Shown here piece by piece: positions 33,389-42,734 of a stretch of 64,000 nt of DNA. The translations under genes and the position numbers were made by a program. The stretch is from Sphingobacteriales bacterium (lineage in GTDB: Bacteria; Bacteroidota; Bacteroidia; Chitinophagales; Chitinophagaceae), in assembly GCA_016185185.1 (NCBI GenBank), contig JACPOD010000013.1, forward strand, positions 1 through 64,000, in the 5' to 3' direction. Under the pieces are notes generated by a model. The model ran no database searches. It was given only the letters and a program-made list of their open reading frames with translations, and had not been told where the DNA came from. Numbering within the stretch: position 1 is the stretch's first letter; each line of letters begins with the position of its first letter.

Positions 33389-34021
33389 ATGAGCGGAGCA
33401 AAAATACAGCTTTCAGCTTTTGAAACAGAACTCGTTCAAAACAGTGAGTGGATTTTAACAAAGAGAAGCATTATAGATAAAGTTCAATTTATGTTTGGTG
33501 ATCTATCCAATCAATTTGTTGCGATCATCAATAATGCAATAATTACCGACCAGTTAAAAACCAGTACACCTAAAATTTCAAAAGGCGAAAACTATTATGG
33601 ATTACCCTATGTGGTATTAGACTATCCCCGTTTTTTTGAAAAAGAAAATATTTTTGCAATTAGAACTTTATTCTGGTGGGGAAATTTTTTCAGCAGTACG
33701 CTTCATCTGAAAGGAAAATACAAAGAACTTTTTGCTACTGCCTTAAAAACAAAACAACATATATTTACCAGGGAGGATTATGCAATAAGTATTGCTGCAA
33801 CCGAATGGGATTTCAGGTTTGATGAAAACAATTTAAAGGCTGTTAAAACTATCTCTCCCGATGAATGGAATGAAATTATTCAAACAAAAGATTTCGTTAA
33901 GTTCTCAGTAAAAATTTCATTGGCAAACTGGGATAATGCCACCAGTGAGTTGCTAAAATATTTTATGCTGAATTTGAAACTCGCAGGAATTAATTTCCCA
34001 AACGGTGAAATAAATCTTTAA
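33389..34021 (+). CDS. Conserved hypothetical protein
   Basis: A 210-aa protein I do not recognise. No signal peptide or helix is visible. The N-terminal FETELVQNSEWILTKRSIIDKV and central LPYVVLDYPRFF segments look like a globular alpha/beta protein. It is rich in aromatic residues. Start at 33389 (MSGAKIQL) lies 35 bp from the divergent permease gene. Its 3' end overlaps the convergent START-like gene by 32 bases. The tight packing suggests a real gene. Confidence 0.65.
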   Translation: MSGAKIQLSAFETELVQNSEWILTKRSIIDKVQFMFGDLSNQFVAIINNAIITDQLKTSTPKISKGENYYGLPYVVLDYPRFFEKENIFAIRTLFWWGNFFSSTLHLKGKYKELFATALKTKQHIFTREDYAISIAATEWDFRFDENNLKAVKTISPDEWNEIIQTKDFVKFSVKISLANWDNATSELLKYFMLNLKLAGINFPNGEINL

Positions 34022-34370
34022 CCTGGTAAGCCCACAACTGACTCTGGTCTTTAATTTCTTTTTTATCCGCAAAATCTTTAATAACCAGAATGGTTTGATT
34101 TGTTACTTCCGACTTTTCAATCCTGAATTCGAAGTATTCTTCTTTTGGTGCATGGGTCCATCTGAAGCGTACAAATTTTTCTTCTTCTGTTTCCAGCAAT
34201 TCAGCTTTGTCTTCTGATCCATTCCAGTTAAAACTATAAACGCCATCTTTTTCATCTACCTTATCGGCAAACCATTCCTGCAAGCCTGCAGGAGTGTATA
34301 AAAAATCATACAAAATTGCTGGTGAACATCTTACAGGATACTCCAAGGTGTACAAAACTTTCTTACTCAT
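33990..34370 (-). CDS. START/SRPBCC-like domain protein (AHSA1-related)
   Basis: A 126-aa protein of the SRPBCC superfamily: VRCSPAILYDFLYTPAGLQEWFADKVDEKDG is the typical helix-turn region near the start of AHSA1-like domains, followed by alternating strands (FNWNGSEDKAELLETEEEKFVRF). It probably binds a hydrophobic ligand or acts as a chaperone-associated protein; the ligand is unknown. It overlaps the convergent hypothetical gene by 32 bases at its 3' end. Start MSKKVLYTLEYP at 34370. Confidence 0.8.
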   Translation of the reverse strand: MSKKVLYTLEYPVRCSPAILYDFLYTPAGLQEWFADKVDEKDGVYSFNWNGSEDKAELLETEEEKFVRFRWTHAPKEEYFEFRIEKSEVTNQTILVIKDFADKKEIKDQSQLWAYQVKDLFHRLGN

Positions 34371-34568
34371 CCTTTCTATTGTAATTGATCAATTAATCTT
34401 TATTGTAGTTCGTGCAAGTATAACAAATAATTTCAGTTGGGAAAATAAATTTTATACAAAGGACGTTTAGACTTTAGTAAAAATGATTAAACAAAACCTC
34501 AAAAAGGCCTTTTGACTTATATTTTGAAGTTTTTTTGGCTGGTATTGCAAAAAAAAATAATTTACTCC

Positions 34569-34603
34569 TGATACTTAACCGGTTAAAATTTCGTTAAGTA
34601 TCA
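34569..34603. promoter_or_regulatory. Perfect 11-bp stem in the rpoD leader region
   Basis: TGATACTTAAC pairs perfectly with GTTAAGTATCA with a 13-base loop, 50 bp before the rpoD start. There is no T run, so it is not a terminator. It may be an operator or a leader-RNA structure controlling rpoD. The remaining 34371-34650 sequence is A/T-rich with no ORF. Confidence 0.5.
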
Positions 34604-34653
34604 AACTTTGGCCTTACCATAACTATCCAATAAACCAAAAAACCACAGTCCTT

Positions 34654-35526
34654 ATGAGCATGCGTCAGCTTAAGATTACCAAATCTATCACCAACCGGGA
34701 GTCTCAAAGTCTTGAGAAGTACCTGCAGGAGATCGGAAAAGTTGAACTCATTACCCCGGAGGAGGAAGTAAAATTAGCCACACTTATTAAACAGGGAGAT
34801 CAAAAAGCTTTGGATCGTTTAACCAAGGCAAACCTGCGTTTTGTGGTATCTGTTGCAAAACAGTATCAAAACCAGGGGTTATCTCTTCCAGATCTGATAA
34901 ATGAAGGTAACCTTGGTCTTATCAAGGCAGCTCAGCGTTTTGATGAAACAAGGGGTTTTAAATTTATTTCCTATGCTGTTTGGTGGATACGCCAAAGTAT
35001 ACTTCAGGCATTGGCGGAGCAATCAAGAATTGTCCGTCTGCCTTTAAATAAAGTAGGTCTTAGTAACCGGATCAATAAAGCCTTTTCCGCTCTTGAACAG
35101 GAATATGAAAGGGAGCCAACTCCAGAAGAACTGGCAGAATTGCTGGATATGGAGACGGAAGAAGTGGCCGCTACCCTGGGGGTAGGCGGAAGACATGTAA
35201 GCATGGATCAACCCCTCGCCGATGGAGAAGATAGCACTCTGGCTGATGTGATGGAGAACCCCAATGCAGAAGCCACAGATGGTCAACTTGAACACAACGA
35301 ATCTTTAAAAACAGAAATAACCCGTTCTCTTAAAACATTAACAGATCGTCAGCAAGATGTTATTTGCTTCTTTTTTGGCATTGGTGTAGATCACCCAATG
35401 AGCCTGGAAGATATTGGCGAAAAATTCAATCTTACCAGGGAAAGGGTAAGACAGATTAAAGACAAAGCCATTACCAAATTGCGCAGCAACAACCGCAGCC
35501 GCCAGTTAAGAGGTTTCCTCGGGTAA
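34654..35526 (+). CDS. rpoD: RNA polymerase sigma factor RpoD/SigA (Bacteroidota primary type)
   Basis: A 290-aa sigma-70 protein. Region 1.2 is represented by [21 protein letters not shown]. Region 2 has [36 protein letters not shown], region 3 [15 protein letters not shown] and region 4 [29 protein letters not shown]. Region 1.1 and the non-conserved insertion of proteobacterial RpoD are missing, which is the normal form of the primary sigma in Bacteroidota. It recognises the TTTG/TAnnTTTG promoters seen in this window. An 11-bp stem lies in its leader. Confidence 0.95.
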   Translation: MSMRQLKITKSITNRESQSLEKYLQEIGKVELITPEEEVKLATLIKQGDQKALDRLTKANLRFVVSVAKQYQNQGLSLPDLINEGNLGLIKAAQRFDETRGFKFISYAVWWIRQSILQALAEQSRIVRLPLNKVGLSNRINKAFSALEQEYEREPTPEELAELLDMETEEVAATLGVGGRHVSMDQPLADGEDSTLADVMENPNAEATDGQLEHNESLKTEITRSLKTLTDRQQDVICFFFGIGVDHPMSLEDIGEKFNLTRERVRQIKDKAITKLRSNNRSRQLRGFLG

Positions 35527-35560
35527 AAATATTTTGCAAAGTGTATCTTTGCCAACCTTA

Positions 35561-35594
35561 AAGTGAATATAGCTTCAAGTTATATTCACTTTTT
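35561..35594 (+). terminator. Rho-independent terminator after rpoD
   Basis: AAGTGAATATA pairs perfectly with TATATTCACTT (11 pairs, nine-base loop), followed by TTTTTG. Confidence 0.85.
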
Positions 35595-35628
35595 GTTTTT
35601 TGTGTGATAGCTAAATGAGAATTTAATT

Positions 35629-36954
35629 ATGTTCAACAGTTTATCAGAGAAATTAGAAACCGCCTTTAAGCAACTGAAAGGTCAGGGAAGGATTACTGAA
35701 TTAAATATTGCTGCTACAGTAAAAGAGATCCGTCGAGCCTTAATTGATGCTGATGTTAATTTTAAGATCGCCAAAGAATTTACTGATAAGGTAAAAGATA
35801 AGGCCCTTGGGGAAAAAGTTATTAATGCTGTTTCACCCGGCCAGTTAATGGTAAAGATCGTTAAAGATGAGCTGGCTGAATTAATGGGTGGTACAGAAAG
35901 CGAACTGGATATTAAAGGAACCCCAACGGTAATTCTGATTGCCGGATTGCAGGGTTCCGGTAAAACTACTTTTAGCGGCAAACTGGCGAATTACTTAAAA
36001 ACAAAAAAAGGGAAATCCCCATTATTGGTTGCAGCAGATATTTATCGTCCTGCGGCAATTGACCAGTTGCAGGTATTGGGGTCTCAAATTAATGTAGATG
36101 TTTACAGTGAGCCAGAAAATAAAGATGCAGTTCTGATTGTACAAAACGCCATAAAAGAAGCGAAGTCAAAAAACAAGAATGTTGTTATTATTGATACGGC
36201 AGGACGTTTGGCTGTGGATGAAGTGATGATGAAGGAAGTCGCCAATATTAAGGCAGCGGTTAATCCACAGGAAATTTTATTTGTAGTGGATTCCATGACG
36301 GGTCAGGATGCTGTAAATACCGCCAAAGCTTTTAATGACCGGTTGGATTTTACAGGAGTTATTTTAACCAAGCTGGATGGCGATACAAGAGGCGGTGCAG
36401 CCTTATCCATAAAATATACGGTTCAAAAACCCGTCAAATTTGTAAGCAGTGGCGAAAAGATGGAGACACTGGATGTTTTTTATCCAGAAAGGATGGCACA
36501 ACGTATCCTTGGAATGGGGGATATCACCTCTTTAGTGGAGAAAGCGCAGGAACAATTTAACGAAGAAGAAGCCCGGAAACTGGAAAAGAAAATCCGCAAA
36601 AACCAATTTGATTTTGCAGATTTTAAAACCCAACTGGAACAGATAAAAAAGATGGGTAATCTGAAAGACCTGATGGGAATGATACCGGGAATGGGCAAGG
36701 CAATTAAGGATGTGGATATCAGCGATGATTCTTTTAAAGGAGTGGAAGCTATTATTAATTCGATGACACCTTTTGAAAGGGCTAATCCCGATTCTATAGA
36801 CCAAAAAAGACGTGCACGGATAGCTAAAGGGAGCGGAAAAGATATTAGCGAGGTAAACCAGTTTATGAAGCAGTTTGAGCAAATGCGGGATATGATGAAG
36901 ATGATGAATAAGATGCCCATGGGTGGTCGTATTCCCGGACTGGGGCGAAGATGA
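35629..36954 (+). CDS. ffh: Signal recognition particle protein Ffh
   Basis: The SRP54 homologue that binds signal sequences and SRP RNA. The 441-aa protein has an N-domain, a GTPase G-domain with GLQGSGKTTFSGKLA, VDSMTGQDA, DTAGRLAVDEVMMKE and TKLDGDTRGGAALS, and a methionine-rich M-domain with RIAKGSGKDISEVNQFMKQFEQMRDMMKMM. Length and order are normal. The end is 30 bp before the rpsP promoter. Confidence 0.96.
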   Translation: MFNSLSEKLETAFKQLKGQGRITELNIAATVKEIRRALIDADVNFKIAKEFTDKVKDKALGEKVINAVSPGQLMVKIVKDELAELMGGTESELDIKGTPTVILIAGLQGSGKTTFSGKLANYLKTKKGKSPLLVAADIYRPAAIDQLQVLGSQINVDVYSEPENKDAVLIVQNAIKEAKSKNKNVVIIDTAGRLAVDEVMMKEVANIKAAVNPQEILFVVDSMTGQDAVNTAKAFNDRLDFTGVILTKLDGDTRGGAALSIKYTVQKPVKFVSSGEKMETLDVFYPERMAQRILGMGDITSLVEKAQEQFNEEEARKLEKKIRKNQFDFADFKTQLEQIKKMGNLKDLMGMIPGMGKAIKDVDISDDSFKGVEAIINSMTPFERANPDSIDQKRRARIAKGSGKDISEVNQFMKQFEQMRDMMKMMNKMPMGGRIPGLGRR

Positions 36955-36983
36955 ACTGGTAACGTAAAATTTCCTATTTTTGA

Positions 36984-37014
36984 TTTGGTAAATTGGCACA
37001 GGTACTTATCTTTG
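36984..37014 (+). promoter_or_regulatory. Consensus Bacteroidota promoter for rpsP
   Basis: TTTG (36984-36987), a 19-bp spacer, and TATCTTTG (37007-37014) match TTTG-N19-TAnnTTTG exactly. It lies 48 bp upstream of the chosen rpsP start and overlaps the start of the longer ORF-track frame, which supports the downstream ATG. Confidence 0.85.
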
Positions 37015-37061
37015 CCAGCCTTATAACCCTATTTTTTCACGCATTTAAATTTTTATTTAAG

Positions 37062-37508
37062 ATGCCAGTTAAATTAAGATTGCAGCGTCACGGCTCAAAA
37101 AAACGCCCTTTTTACTTCATTGTAGTGGCCGATGCCCGTGCTCCAAGAGATGGTAAATTCATTCAAAAAATCGGTACGTACAACCCTTTAACGGTTCCGG
37201 CTTCAATTAACATTGACCGCCAGAAATCATTGGATTGGTTACAGAAAGGTGCACAACCTACTGACACCGTAAGAAGGATTTTATCTTTCAAAGGAGTTCT
37301 TTACCTGAAGCACTTATTACGTGGTGTAAAACTTGGTTTGTTTGATGAAGCCACTGCTATGGACAAGTTTATGAAATGGAGCCAGGAACATGACTCCAGC
37401 GTAAACCGCCGCCAAACGGAACACAAACGGGCAAGAATTTCCCGCAAAAGTGAACCTGTGGTGAGAAAAGTTGAAAGCAGCGAAGGCGAAGCTAAGACAG
37501 AAGAATAA
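37062..37508 (+). CDS. rpsP: 30S ribosomal protein S16
   Basis: S16, a structural 30S protein. The start is [19 protein letters not shown] at 37062; the ORF-track start at 36993 would put the promoter inside the gene. The core has [20 protein letters not shown] and [14 protein letters not shown]. The protein is 148 aa, longer than the usual 80-100, with a charged C-terminal extension ([16 protein letters not shown], then GEAKTEE), which is common in Bacteroidota. It is followed by rimM. Confidence 0.95.
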   Translation: MPVKLRLQRHGSKKRPFYFIVVADARAPRDGKFIQKIGTYNPLTVPASINIDRQKSLDWLQKGAQPTDTVRRILSFKGVLYLKHLLRGVKLGLFDEATAMDKFMKWSQEHDSSVNRRQTEHKRARISRKSEPVVRKVESSEGEAKTEE

Positions 37509-37535
37509 TCAACCACTCTGTTAAATCAAACTTTT

Positions 37536-37567
37536 TAAAGCCTTTCCGTTTACGGAAGGGCTTTTTT
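37536..37567 (+). terminator. Rho-independent terminator between rpsP and rimM
   Basis: AAAGCCTTTCCG pairs with CGGAAGGGCTTT (loop TTTA, one G-T wobble) and is followed by a T run. It would partly uncouple rpsP from rimM. Confidence 0.85.
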
Positions 37568-37591
37568 TAATTTGCTAATGATATTTACTCA

Positions 37592-38107
37592 ATGACCCAA
37601 TATTTCAAAATAGGAAAATTAGTGGCCACATTTGGTGTGGACGGGAAACTTGTTTTAAAGCATAGCCTTGGAAAAAAGACTTCATTAAAAGGATTGGAAA
37701 CAATATTCCTCGAAGAACGTAAAGATTCCTTCCTTCCTTATTTTATGGAAAACACTACTATCAAAACCGATTCAGAAATTTATATCAAACTCGAAGGCAC
37801 CAATACAAAAGAAGCCGCACACAAACTCACTCAGAAAGAAGTGTGGCTGGCAGAAGAAGATTTTAAAAAGTTTGCAGCCAAATCATCACCCATTTCTTTA
37901 CTCGGGTTTCATTTGATAAATGAAGGAGAAGATATTGGTGAAATACTGGAAGTGATTGAACAACCCATGCAGGTACTTTGTAAGATTATGTTGAATGATA
38001 ACGAAGCACTGATACCTTTGCATGAAGAAACATTACAGAAGGTTGATAAAAAGAAGAAGCAAGTACATATTATACTTCCAGTAGGCCTTTTGGATATTTA
38101 CCGGTAA
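37592..38107 (+). CDS. rimM: Ribosome maturation factor RimM
   Basis: RimM assists 16S rRNA processing and 30S assembly near S19. The 171-aa protein has the N-terminal RimM barrel (FKIGKLVATFGVDGKLVLKH, then a KLEGTNTKEAAHKLTQKEVWL stretch) and a C-terminal PRC barrel (LLGFHLINEGEDIGEILEVIE, IPLHEETLQKVDKKKK, VGLLDIYR). It sits 83 bp after rpsP as in many bacteria, though trmD is not adjacent. Confidence 0.92.
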   Translation: MTQYFKIGKLVATFGVDGKLVLKHSLGKKTSLKGLETIFLEERKDSFLPYFMENTTIKTDSEIYIKLEGTNTKEAAHKLTQKEVWLAEEDFKKFAAKSSPISLLGFHLINEGEDIGEILEVIEQPMQVLCKIMLNDNEALIPLHEETLQKVDKKKKQVHIILPVGLLDIYR

Positions 38108-38192
38108 GTTTTGCCCCTATATATTCTCCATAATAGCTCACGGTAAATCGCTTAACTTTATTTTTCATTTACACAGGCTTTATACTTTTTGT

Positions 38193-40862
38193 ATGAAAAA
38201 TATATACACATCTCTCATTTTCTTTTTATTGATTATGCAAACAAATGCACAGCAGGCTTTATTTCAATCTAAAGATTTCAGTATATATCACGATAAAGTA
38301 ATACAGGATAAAAATGAAGCCAAAATCCTTTCACCGGTACATATTATAAGCAATTACCAGAGCCCGGCTAATCTATACCAGTCGGCGGATATCAGTTTTA
38401 AATTTGCTATTAATGGAAAAGACAATGAAATGCTTTCCGGGCAGGATCATCATTTCAGTGTAAAAGTTATTAATGGAAAATCGGTAACTCCTGTAATAAA
38501 GTTTGGTGAGCAATTGAAAGAACCGGCAACAGGTGAATATCTTCAACCCAATACTTCATTAACCATACGATTGGATATGCGGGATGTGGTGAAGCATTTC
38601 AACGAAAAAGGATACTTTACGACTTTCAAAGGCGATAAAATTTATAAAGAAGATTTTAAAGGCGTATTTGTGGCCGGCGGCACCGCACCTATGTTCTGGG
38701 ATTTTGATAATCTTGTTAATCGCTCCGAATTAAGATTGACAGATGAAGATGGTGATGGCATTTTTGAAACTACCATGATCTTAAATAAACAATCAGATCA
38801 AAAACAAACCGATGCAGAATGGAAAATGGTGAAAGATGCGACTGCTTTTCCGCAATACCAATCTTCTTATTTAATCTCTGATGCGTTGTACAATATGTCA
38901 ATTGAAGAAATGATTAAAGCAGTAGAGCTGGACAGTACCTTCCGCACAGGTAAGGAATGGGCTGGTGTATGGACAAGAGATATCAGCTACAGTATTATTC
39001 TCTCCATGGCACACCTGCAACCGGAAGTAGCTAAAAAAAGTTTGCTAAGGAAAGTGAACAAGAAAAAAAGGATTATACAGGATACAGGAACAGGAGGCGC
39101 ATACCCTGCATCAACTGACAGAATGATATGGGCTGTGGCAGCAAATGAAGTGTATAAAGCAACGGGTGATAAAGATTGGTTGCAACTGGCATATACCATC
39201 ATCAAAAATTCTATTGAAGATGACATGCACAATGTGTACGATGCAGAAACAGGAATGGTAAAAGGTGAATCATCATTCCTGGATTGGCGTGAACAAACCT
39301 ACCCCAAATGGATGCAACCCGCAGATATTTTTGAAAGCGAATGTTTGGGAACAAACGCTGTGCACTACCAGGCAAATATTGTTTTGAGTGAAATGGCTTC
39401 AATCTTAAAACAAACGTCTGTAGCTGTAAAGCACACAGTAATTGCCAAAAAAATTAAAGACGGCATCAACAAATATTTATGGTTGCCGGATAAGGGTTAT
39501 TACGGTCAGTTTTTATATGGAAGAAATTTTAAAATGGTTTCTCCCAGGTCAGAAGCATTAGGCGAAGCATTATGCATTGTGTTTGGAATAGCCGATGATA
39601 AGAAAGCGAAACAAATTGTTGCATCCACTCCTTTAACAGCTTTTGGTATTAATTGTATTTATCCTAATATTCCAAACATTCCACCTTACCACAATAATGC
39701 AGTGTGGCCTTTTGTACAAACGTATTGGTTGTGGGCTGCTGCTAAAGTTGGTAATGAAGCAGCTGTAAACGAAAGTATTTTTGATATCTATCGTCCGGCT
39801 GCTTTGTTTTTAACGAATAAAGAAAATTTTGTAGCGGAGAATGGAGATTTTGCCGGCACCGTAATCAACTCCAGTAATATGCTCTGGAGCTTGTCAGGTA
39901 ATATCAGTTTAGTGCATAAAGTATTATTCGGAATAAAATTCCAGTCGGAAAATTTATTGTTTCAGCCATATGTGCCGAAAGTGTTTGATGGTAAAAGAAG
40001 TCTTACCAATTTTAAATACCGGAATGCCGTGCTGAATATAGAAATGGAAGGCTATGGCAACGGAATTAATTCCTTTTTGGTAGATGGAAAGGAAAATACG
40101 AAACATGAAATTCCAGGTAATTTAAAAGGAATACATTCTATTAAGATCATATTGAACAACCAGCAGGGCATAGGAAATAAGATCAATAAAGTGACAAATC
40201 ATTTCACGTTGCCGGCGCCTAATGCAGCGTTAAATGGAAATGAATTATCATGGTCTCCGGTTAGTGGAGCGAAGAAATATCATATCAGTAAAAATGGAAA
40301 GTGGTTATCTCAAACTAGCGATACCAAATTCAGTATTACTGATAAAAATTATGGCGAGTACACTGTTGTTGCTGTAGATGAATATGGAGTGGAATCATTT
40401 GCCTGTGAACCGGTGGTTAGCATAGAGGATGCTGCAGTTAAAACGTATGATGCTGAAAAATATGCGACAAAAGCAATACATAACTACAAAGGTTTTACAG
40501 GCTATGGTTTTATTGAGATCAATACCACAGAAAACAGGAATGTAACCATACCGGTAAATGTTACTGAAGATGGTTTATATGCCATTGATTTTCGCTATGC
40601 CAATGGAAATGGCCCCACTAACACTGAAAATAAATGTGCCATCCGTACATTAAAAGTGGATGATATGCAAAAAGGGACACTGGTATTTCCGCAGAGAGGA
40701 AAGGGTGAATGGAGCAATTGGGGTTACAGTAACGCAGTGAAACTATTTTTAAAGAAAGGCGATCACAAAGTCACGTTGTCTTTTGAAGATGCAAACGATA
40801 ATATGAATGGCGATATTAACCAGGCGATGCTGGACAATATGCGGTTGATTAAAATAAAATAG
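38193..40862 (+). CDS. Exported six-hairpin glycosidase-like protein with C-terminal CBM-like domain
   Basis: An 889-aa exported protein with signal YTSLIFFLLIMQTNAQQ. Residues about 20-230 are beta-rich. Residues about 235-610 resemble an (alpha/alpha)6 glycosidase fold: EWAGVWTRDISYSIILSMA, TGTGGAYPASTDRMIWAVAA, SFLDWREQTYPKWMQP, CLGTNAVHYQANI and YHNNAVWPFVQTYWLW, with several acidic candidates for catalysis. The last about 140 residues (YKGFTGYGFIEINTTENRNV ... NQAMLDNMRLIKIK) look like a family 6/35 carbohydrate-binding module. The substrate cannot be named. It lies alone, without SusC/D partners. Confidence 0.8.
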   Translation: MKNIYTSLIFFLLIMQTNAQQALFQSKDFSIYHDKVIQDKNEAKILSPVHIISNYQSPANLYQSADISFKFAINGKDNEMLSGQDHHFSVKVINGKSVTPVIKFGEQLKEPATGEYLQPNTSLTIRLDMRDVVKHFNEKGYFTTFKGDKIYKEDFKGVFVAGGTAPMFWDFDNLVNRSELRLTDEDGDGIFETTMILNKQSDQKQTDAEWKMVKDATAFPQYQSSYLISDALYNMSIEEMIKAVELDSTFRTGKEWAGVWTRDISYSIILSMAHLQPEVAKKSLLRKVNKKKRIIQDTGTGGAYPASTDRMIWAVAANEVYKATGDKDWLQLAYTIIKNSIEDDMHNVYDAETGMVKGESSFLDWREQTYPKWMQPADIFESECLGTNAVHYQANIVLSEMASILKQTSVAVKHTVIAKKIKDGINKYLWLPDKGYYGQFLYGRNFKMVSPRSEALGEALCIVFGIADDKKAKQIVASTPLTAFGINCIYPNIPNIPPYHNNAVWPFVQTYWLWAAAKVGNEAAVNESIFDIYRPAALFLTNKENFVAENGDFAGTVINSSNMLWSLSGNISLVHKVLFGIKFQSENLLFQPYVPKVFDGKRSLTNFKYRNAVLNIEMEGYGNGINSFLVDGKENTKHEIPGNLKGIHSIKIILNNQQGIGNKINKVTNHFTLPAPNAALNGNELSWSPVSGAKKYHISKNGKWLSQTSDTKFSITDKNYGEYTVVAVDEYGVESFACEPVVSIEDAAVKTYDAEKYATKAIHNYKGFTGYGFIEINTTENRNVTIPVNVTEDGLYAIDFRYANGNGPTNTENKCAIRTLKVDDMQKGTLVFPQRGKGEWSNWGYSNAVKLFLKKGDHKVTLSFEDANDNMNGDINQAMLDNMRLIKIK

Positions 40863-40893
40863 GGGTTACTGTTGATTGTGATTAATTTCCAAC

Positions 40894-40924
40894 TTTTCAA
40901 TACAGTGTAATACTGTTATTTTTG
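40894..40924 (+). promoter_or_regulatory. Promoter with embedded inverted repeat upstream of a toxin-antitoxin pair
   Basis: TTTT at 40894, a 19-bp spacer and TATTTTTG (40917-40924) fit the Bacteroidota promoter. The spacer contains ACAGT-GTAAT-ACTGT, a perfect 5+5 inverted repeat directly abutting the -7 box, as expected for antitoxin autorepression. Confidence 0.6.
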
Positions 40925-40958
40925 TATAAAATAATATTTCACCTGTAAAAAAATCATT

Positions 40959-41189
40959 ATGCCCGGAACAGAAATTTATTTACCATTAAATGTTCAGCAA
41001 CTGGTTGATCTTATTATTCAACTCCCCAAAAAGCAAAAACAACAATTAGTTGATTTATTGGCAAAAGAGGATGTAACGGTTTCAGAAAAACAGAAAGAAT
41101 TGGTGCGTAACCGGATAAAAAAGTATAAGGCCCGCCCGGATAAACTTATTGGAGAAAAGGAAGCATGGTATATGATAAATGCGGACTGA
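40959..41189 (+). CDS. Putative antitoxin of a RelE/ParE-type module
   Basis: A 76-aa protein. VQQLVDLIIQLPKKQKQQLVDLL resembles the short helical antitoxins that precede ParE-like toxins (addiction-module component), with a C-terminal VRNRIKKYKARPDKL and conserved-looking EAWYMI tail. Its TGA overlaps the toxin ATG (TGATG). The inverted repeat in its promoter is a candidate operator. I infer the antitoxin role from size, order and overlap. Confidence 0.75.
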   Translation: MPGTEIYLPLNVQQLVDLIIQLPKKQKQQLVDLLAKEDVTVSEKQKELVRNRIKKYKARPDKLIGEKEAWYMINAD

Positions 41190-41497
41190 TGAAAAAGTTT
41201 AAGTTATTCTTTACACCGGAATCAATTAAAGAAATTAAAGCTGCTGCTGATTGGTATAATAAACAGCAAAAAGGATTAGGTAAAAGATTTAAGGGGCACT
41301 TTAAAAAGGAAGCAGACAAAATAAAACAAAATCCATTCGCCCGTTCTGTCCGTTATGAAGACGTTCGTTTCGCCGTTATTGCGGTTTTCCCCTATGCCAT
41401 TCACTACACTATTGATGAGCAATCTGCAACAATTATTGTTCAGGCATTACTTGCATTTAAACAAGACTCTGTTGAGAACTGGTTGAAACGAAAATAA
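41189..41497 (+). CDS. RelE/ParE family toxin
   Basis: A 102-aa protein if started at MKKFKLFFTPESIKEIKAAADW (41189), where the ATG overlaps the antitoxin stop. The pattern of AADWYNKQQKGLGKRFKGHF, RYEDVRFAVIAVFPYAIHY and IVQALLAFKQDSVENWL is typical of the ParE/RelE fold with C-terminal basic residues. ParE-like toxins poison gyrase while RelE-like ones cleave mRNA; the exact target is unknown. The ORF-track start at 41165 lies inside the antitoxin and is not used. Confidence 0.88.
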   Translation: MKKFKLFFTPESIKEIKAAADWYNKQQKGLGKRFKGHFKKEADKIKQNPFARSVRYEDVRFAVIAVFPYAIHYTIDEQSATIIVQALLAFKQDSVENWLKRK

Positions 41498-41535
41498 TTA
41501 TTTTATTATTTCGCAGTATAATCATATTTATTGTT

Positions 41536-42243
41536 ATGCTCAAAGCAATCATTTGGGATTACGATGGAACTTTAGTAGATACCCGCCAGAAAAATCTGAA
41601 TGTTACCAGGTCAATTATTTCAGCAGTTACAGGTAAGCCTGCTGATATGTTTCCTGTTTTAAATTCTGTTGCAGTTTATGATGAAGCTAATATGAAATCA
41701 GCCAACTGGCGGGAATTGTATAAAACCGAATTTAATTTAACGGATGAACAAACAATCTATGCAGGTTCCCTGTGGACAGAATACCAGTTACTGGATAATA
41801 CAGTAATCAATTTTTTCATTGGCATAAATGAAGTTATTCATTCCTTGTCTTTTTACAAACATGGAATCGTGTCGCAAAATTCAAAACAGAATATTACTGA
41901 AGTACTGGACCGGGAAGGTGTGGGTAAACATTTTAAAATGATAATCGGATATGAAGAAATTCCTTTTTCCATGCAGAAACCACACCCCGAAGGATTGTTG
42001 CAATGCATAACGCAGCTAACCAAACTGGATAATGAAGGAATCATTCTTTACATTGGCGACCATGAAACAGATGCCACCTGTGTACACAATGCAAATAATA
42101 CTTTATCCCGTAAAGCCATTTACAGTGCGGGGGCATTTTATGAAAAACATGATGCTTCCGGCAACTGGAATATTAAACCCGACTTTAAAGTGAATCATCC
42201 AAATGAAATTCTCGAAATTGCCGAAGCACTAAATAATCAGTAA
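41536..42243 (+). CDS. HAD-like hydrolase, phosphoglycolate phosphatase type
   Basis: A 235-aa HAD-superfamily enzyme. The nucleophile motif is IIWDYDGTLVDT, motif II is in HGIVSQNSKQNI, motif III Lys in MQKPHPEGLLQC and motif IV in LYIGDHETDATCVHNA. A helical cap follows motif I (type IA). The family includes phosphoglycolate phosphatase and beta-phosphoglucomutase-like enzymes; the substrate is not identifiable. It lies 38 bp after the toxin gene. Confidence 0.9.
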   Translation: MLKAIIWDYDGTLVDTRQKNLNVTRSIISAVTGKPADMFPVLNSVAVYDEANMKSANWRELYKTEFNLTDEQTIYAGSLWTEYQLLDNTVINFFIGINEVIHSLSFYKHGIVSQNSKQNITEVLDREGVGKHFKMIIGYEEIPFSMQKPHPEGLLQCITQLTKLDNEGIILYIGDHETDATCVHNANNTLSRKAIYSAGAFYEKHDASGNWNIKPDFKVNHPNEILEIAEALNNQ

Positions 42244-42266
42244 TTAAAAAATTGCCTGTTTTGCCT

Positions 42267-42734
42267 TTAAGAACCCGATTGAATAAAATCTGCCAGTAAC
42301 TTCATCCGGAAATATAAATTGCTCAGCTTGATGGAAACTTTTGCTTCTATCTTTTTTATATTACCACCATTTAGTTGTTTAATATTTTTTAGTTCCTGTA
42401 TCTTTTCATCAATCTTGTCGGTGAGTTTTTCTGCTGTCCAGCCGAGGTAGCGTTTATTACGGTCTTCTTTGATGTGTTTGATTTTAATTTTCCCTTCTTT
42501 GAGTTTGGTAAAATTAAAATTTTCTTTTATGGCATTTCGAATGGCAGTATTGGACAACAGGTCAATTACATTTTCATAAGGCGTATTATCCATAAACGCA
42601 TTTTTAAAAACATTCAGGTTATCCCGCAATTCAGTAAGTAATTGTTTTTTATGAACATCATTGGTCTTTGACTTTTTGTACAGGAAACCAATGAGGTTTT
42701 GAAGCGGTGCGATTGTTGAACTGAGCCATTGCAT
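42267..42734 (-). CDS. Hypothetical protein with predicted coiled coil
   Basis: A 155-aa, Lys/Asn/Ile-rich, mostly helical protein without recognised domains. The first 20 residues are only weakly hydrophobic. Heptad-like runs occur at KKQLLTELRDNLNVFKNAF and DKIDEKIQELKNIKQL. It is convergent with the HAD gene and divergent from dinB. Its low complexity makes it hard to place; a phage or mobile origin is possible but nothing supports it directly. Confidence 0.55.
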   Translation of the reverse strand: MQWLSSTIAPLQNLIGFLYKKSKTNDVHKKQLLTELRDNLNVFKNAFMDNTPYENVIDLLSNTAIRNAIKENFNFTKLKEGKIKIKHIKEDRNKRYLGWTAEKLTDKIDEKIQELKNIKQLNGGNIKKIEAKVSIKLSNLYFRMKLLADFIQSGS

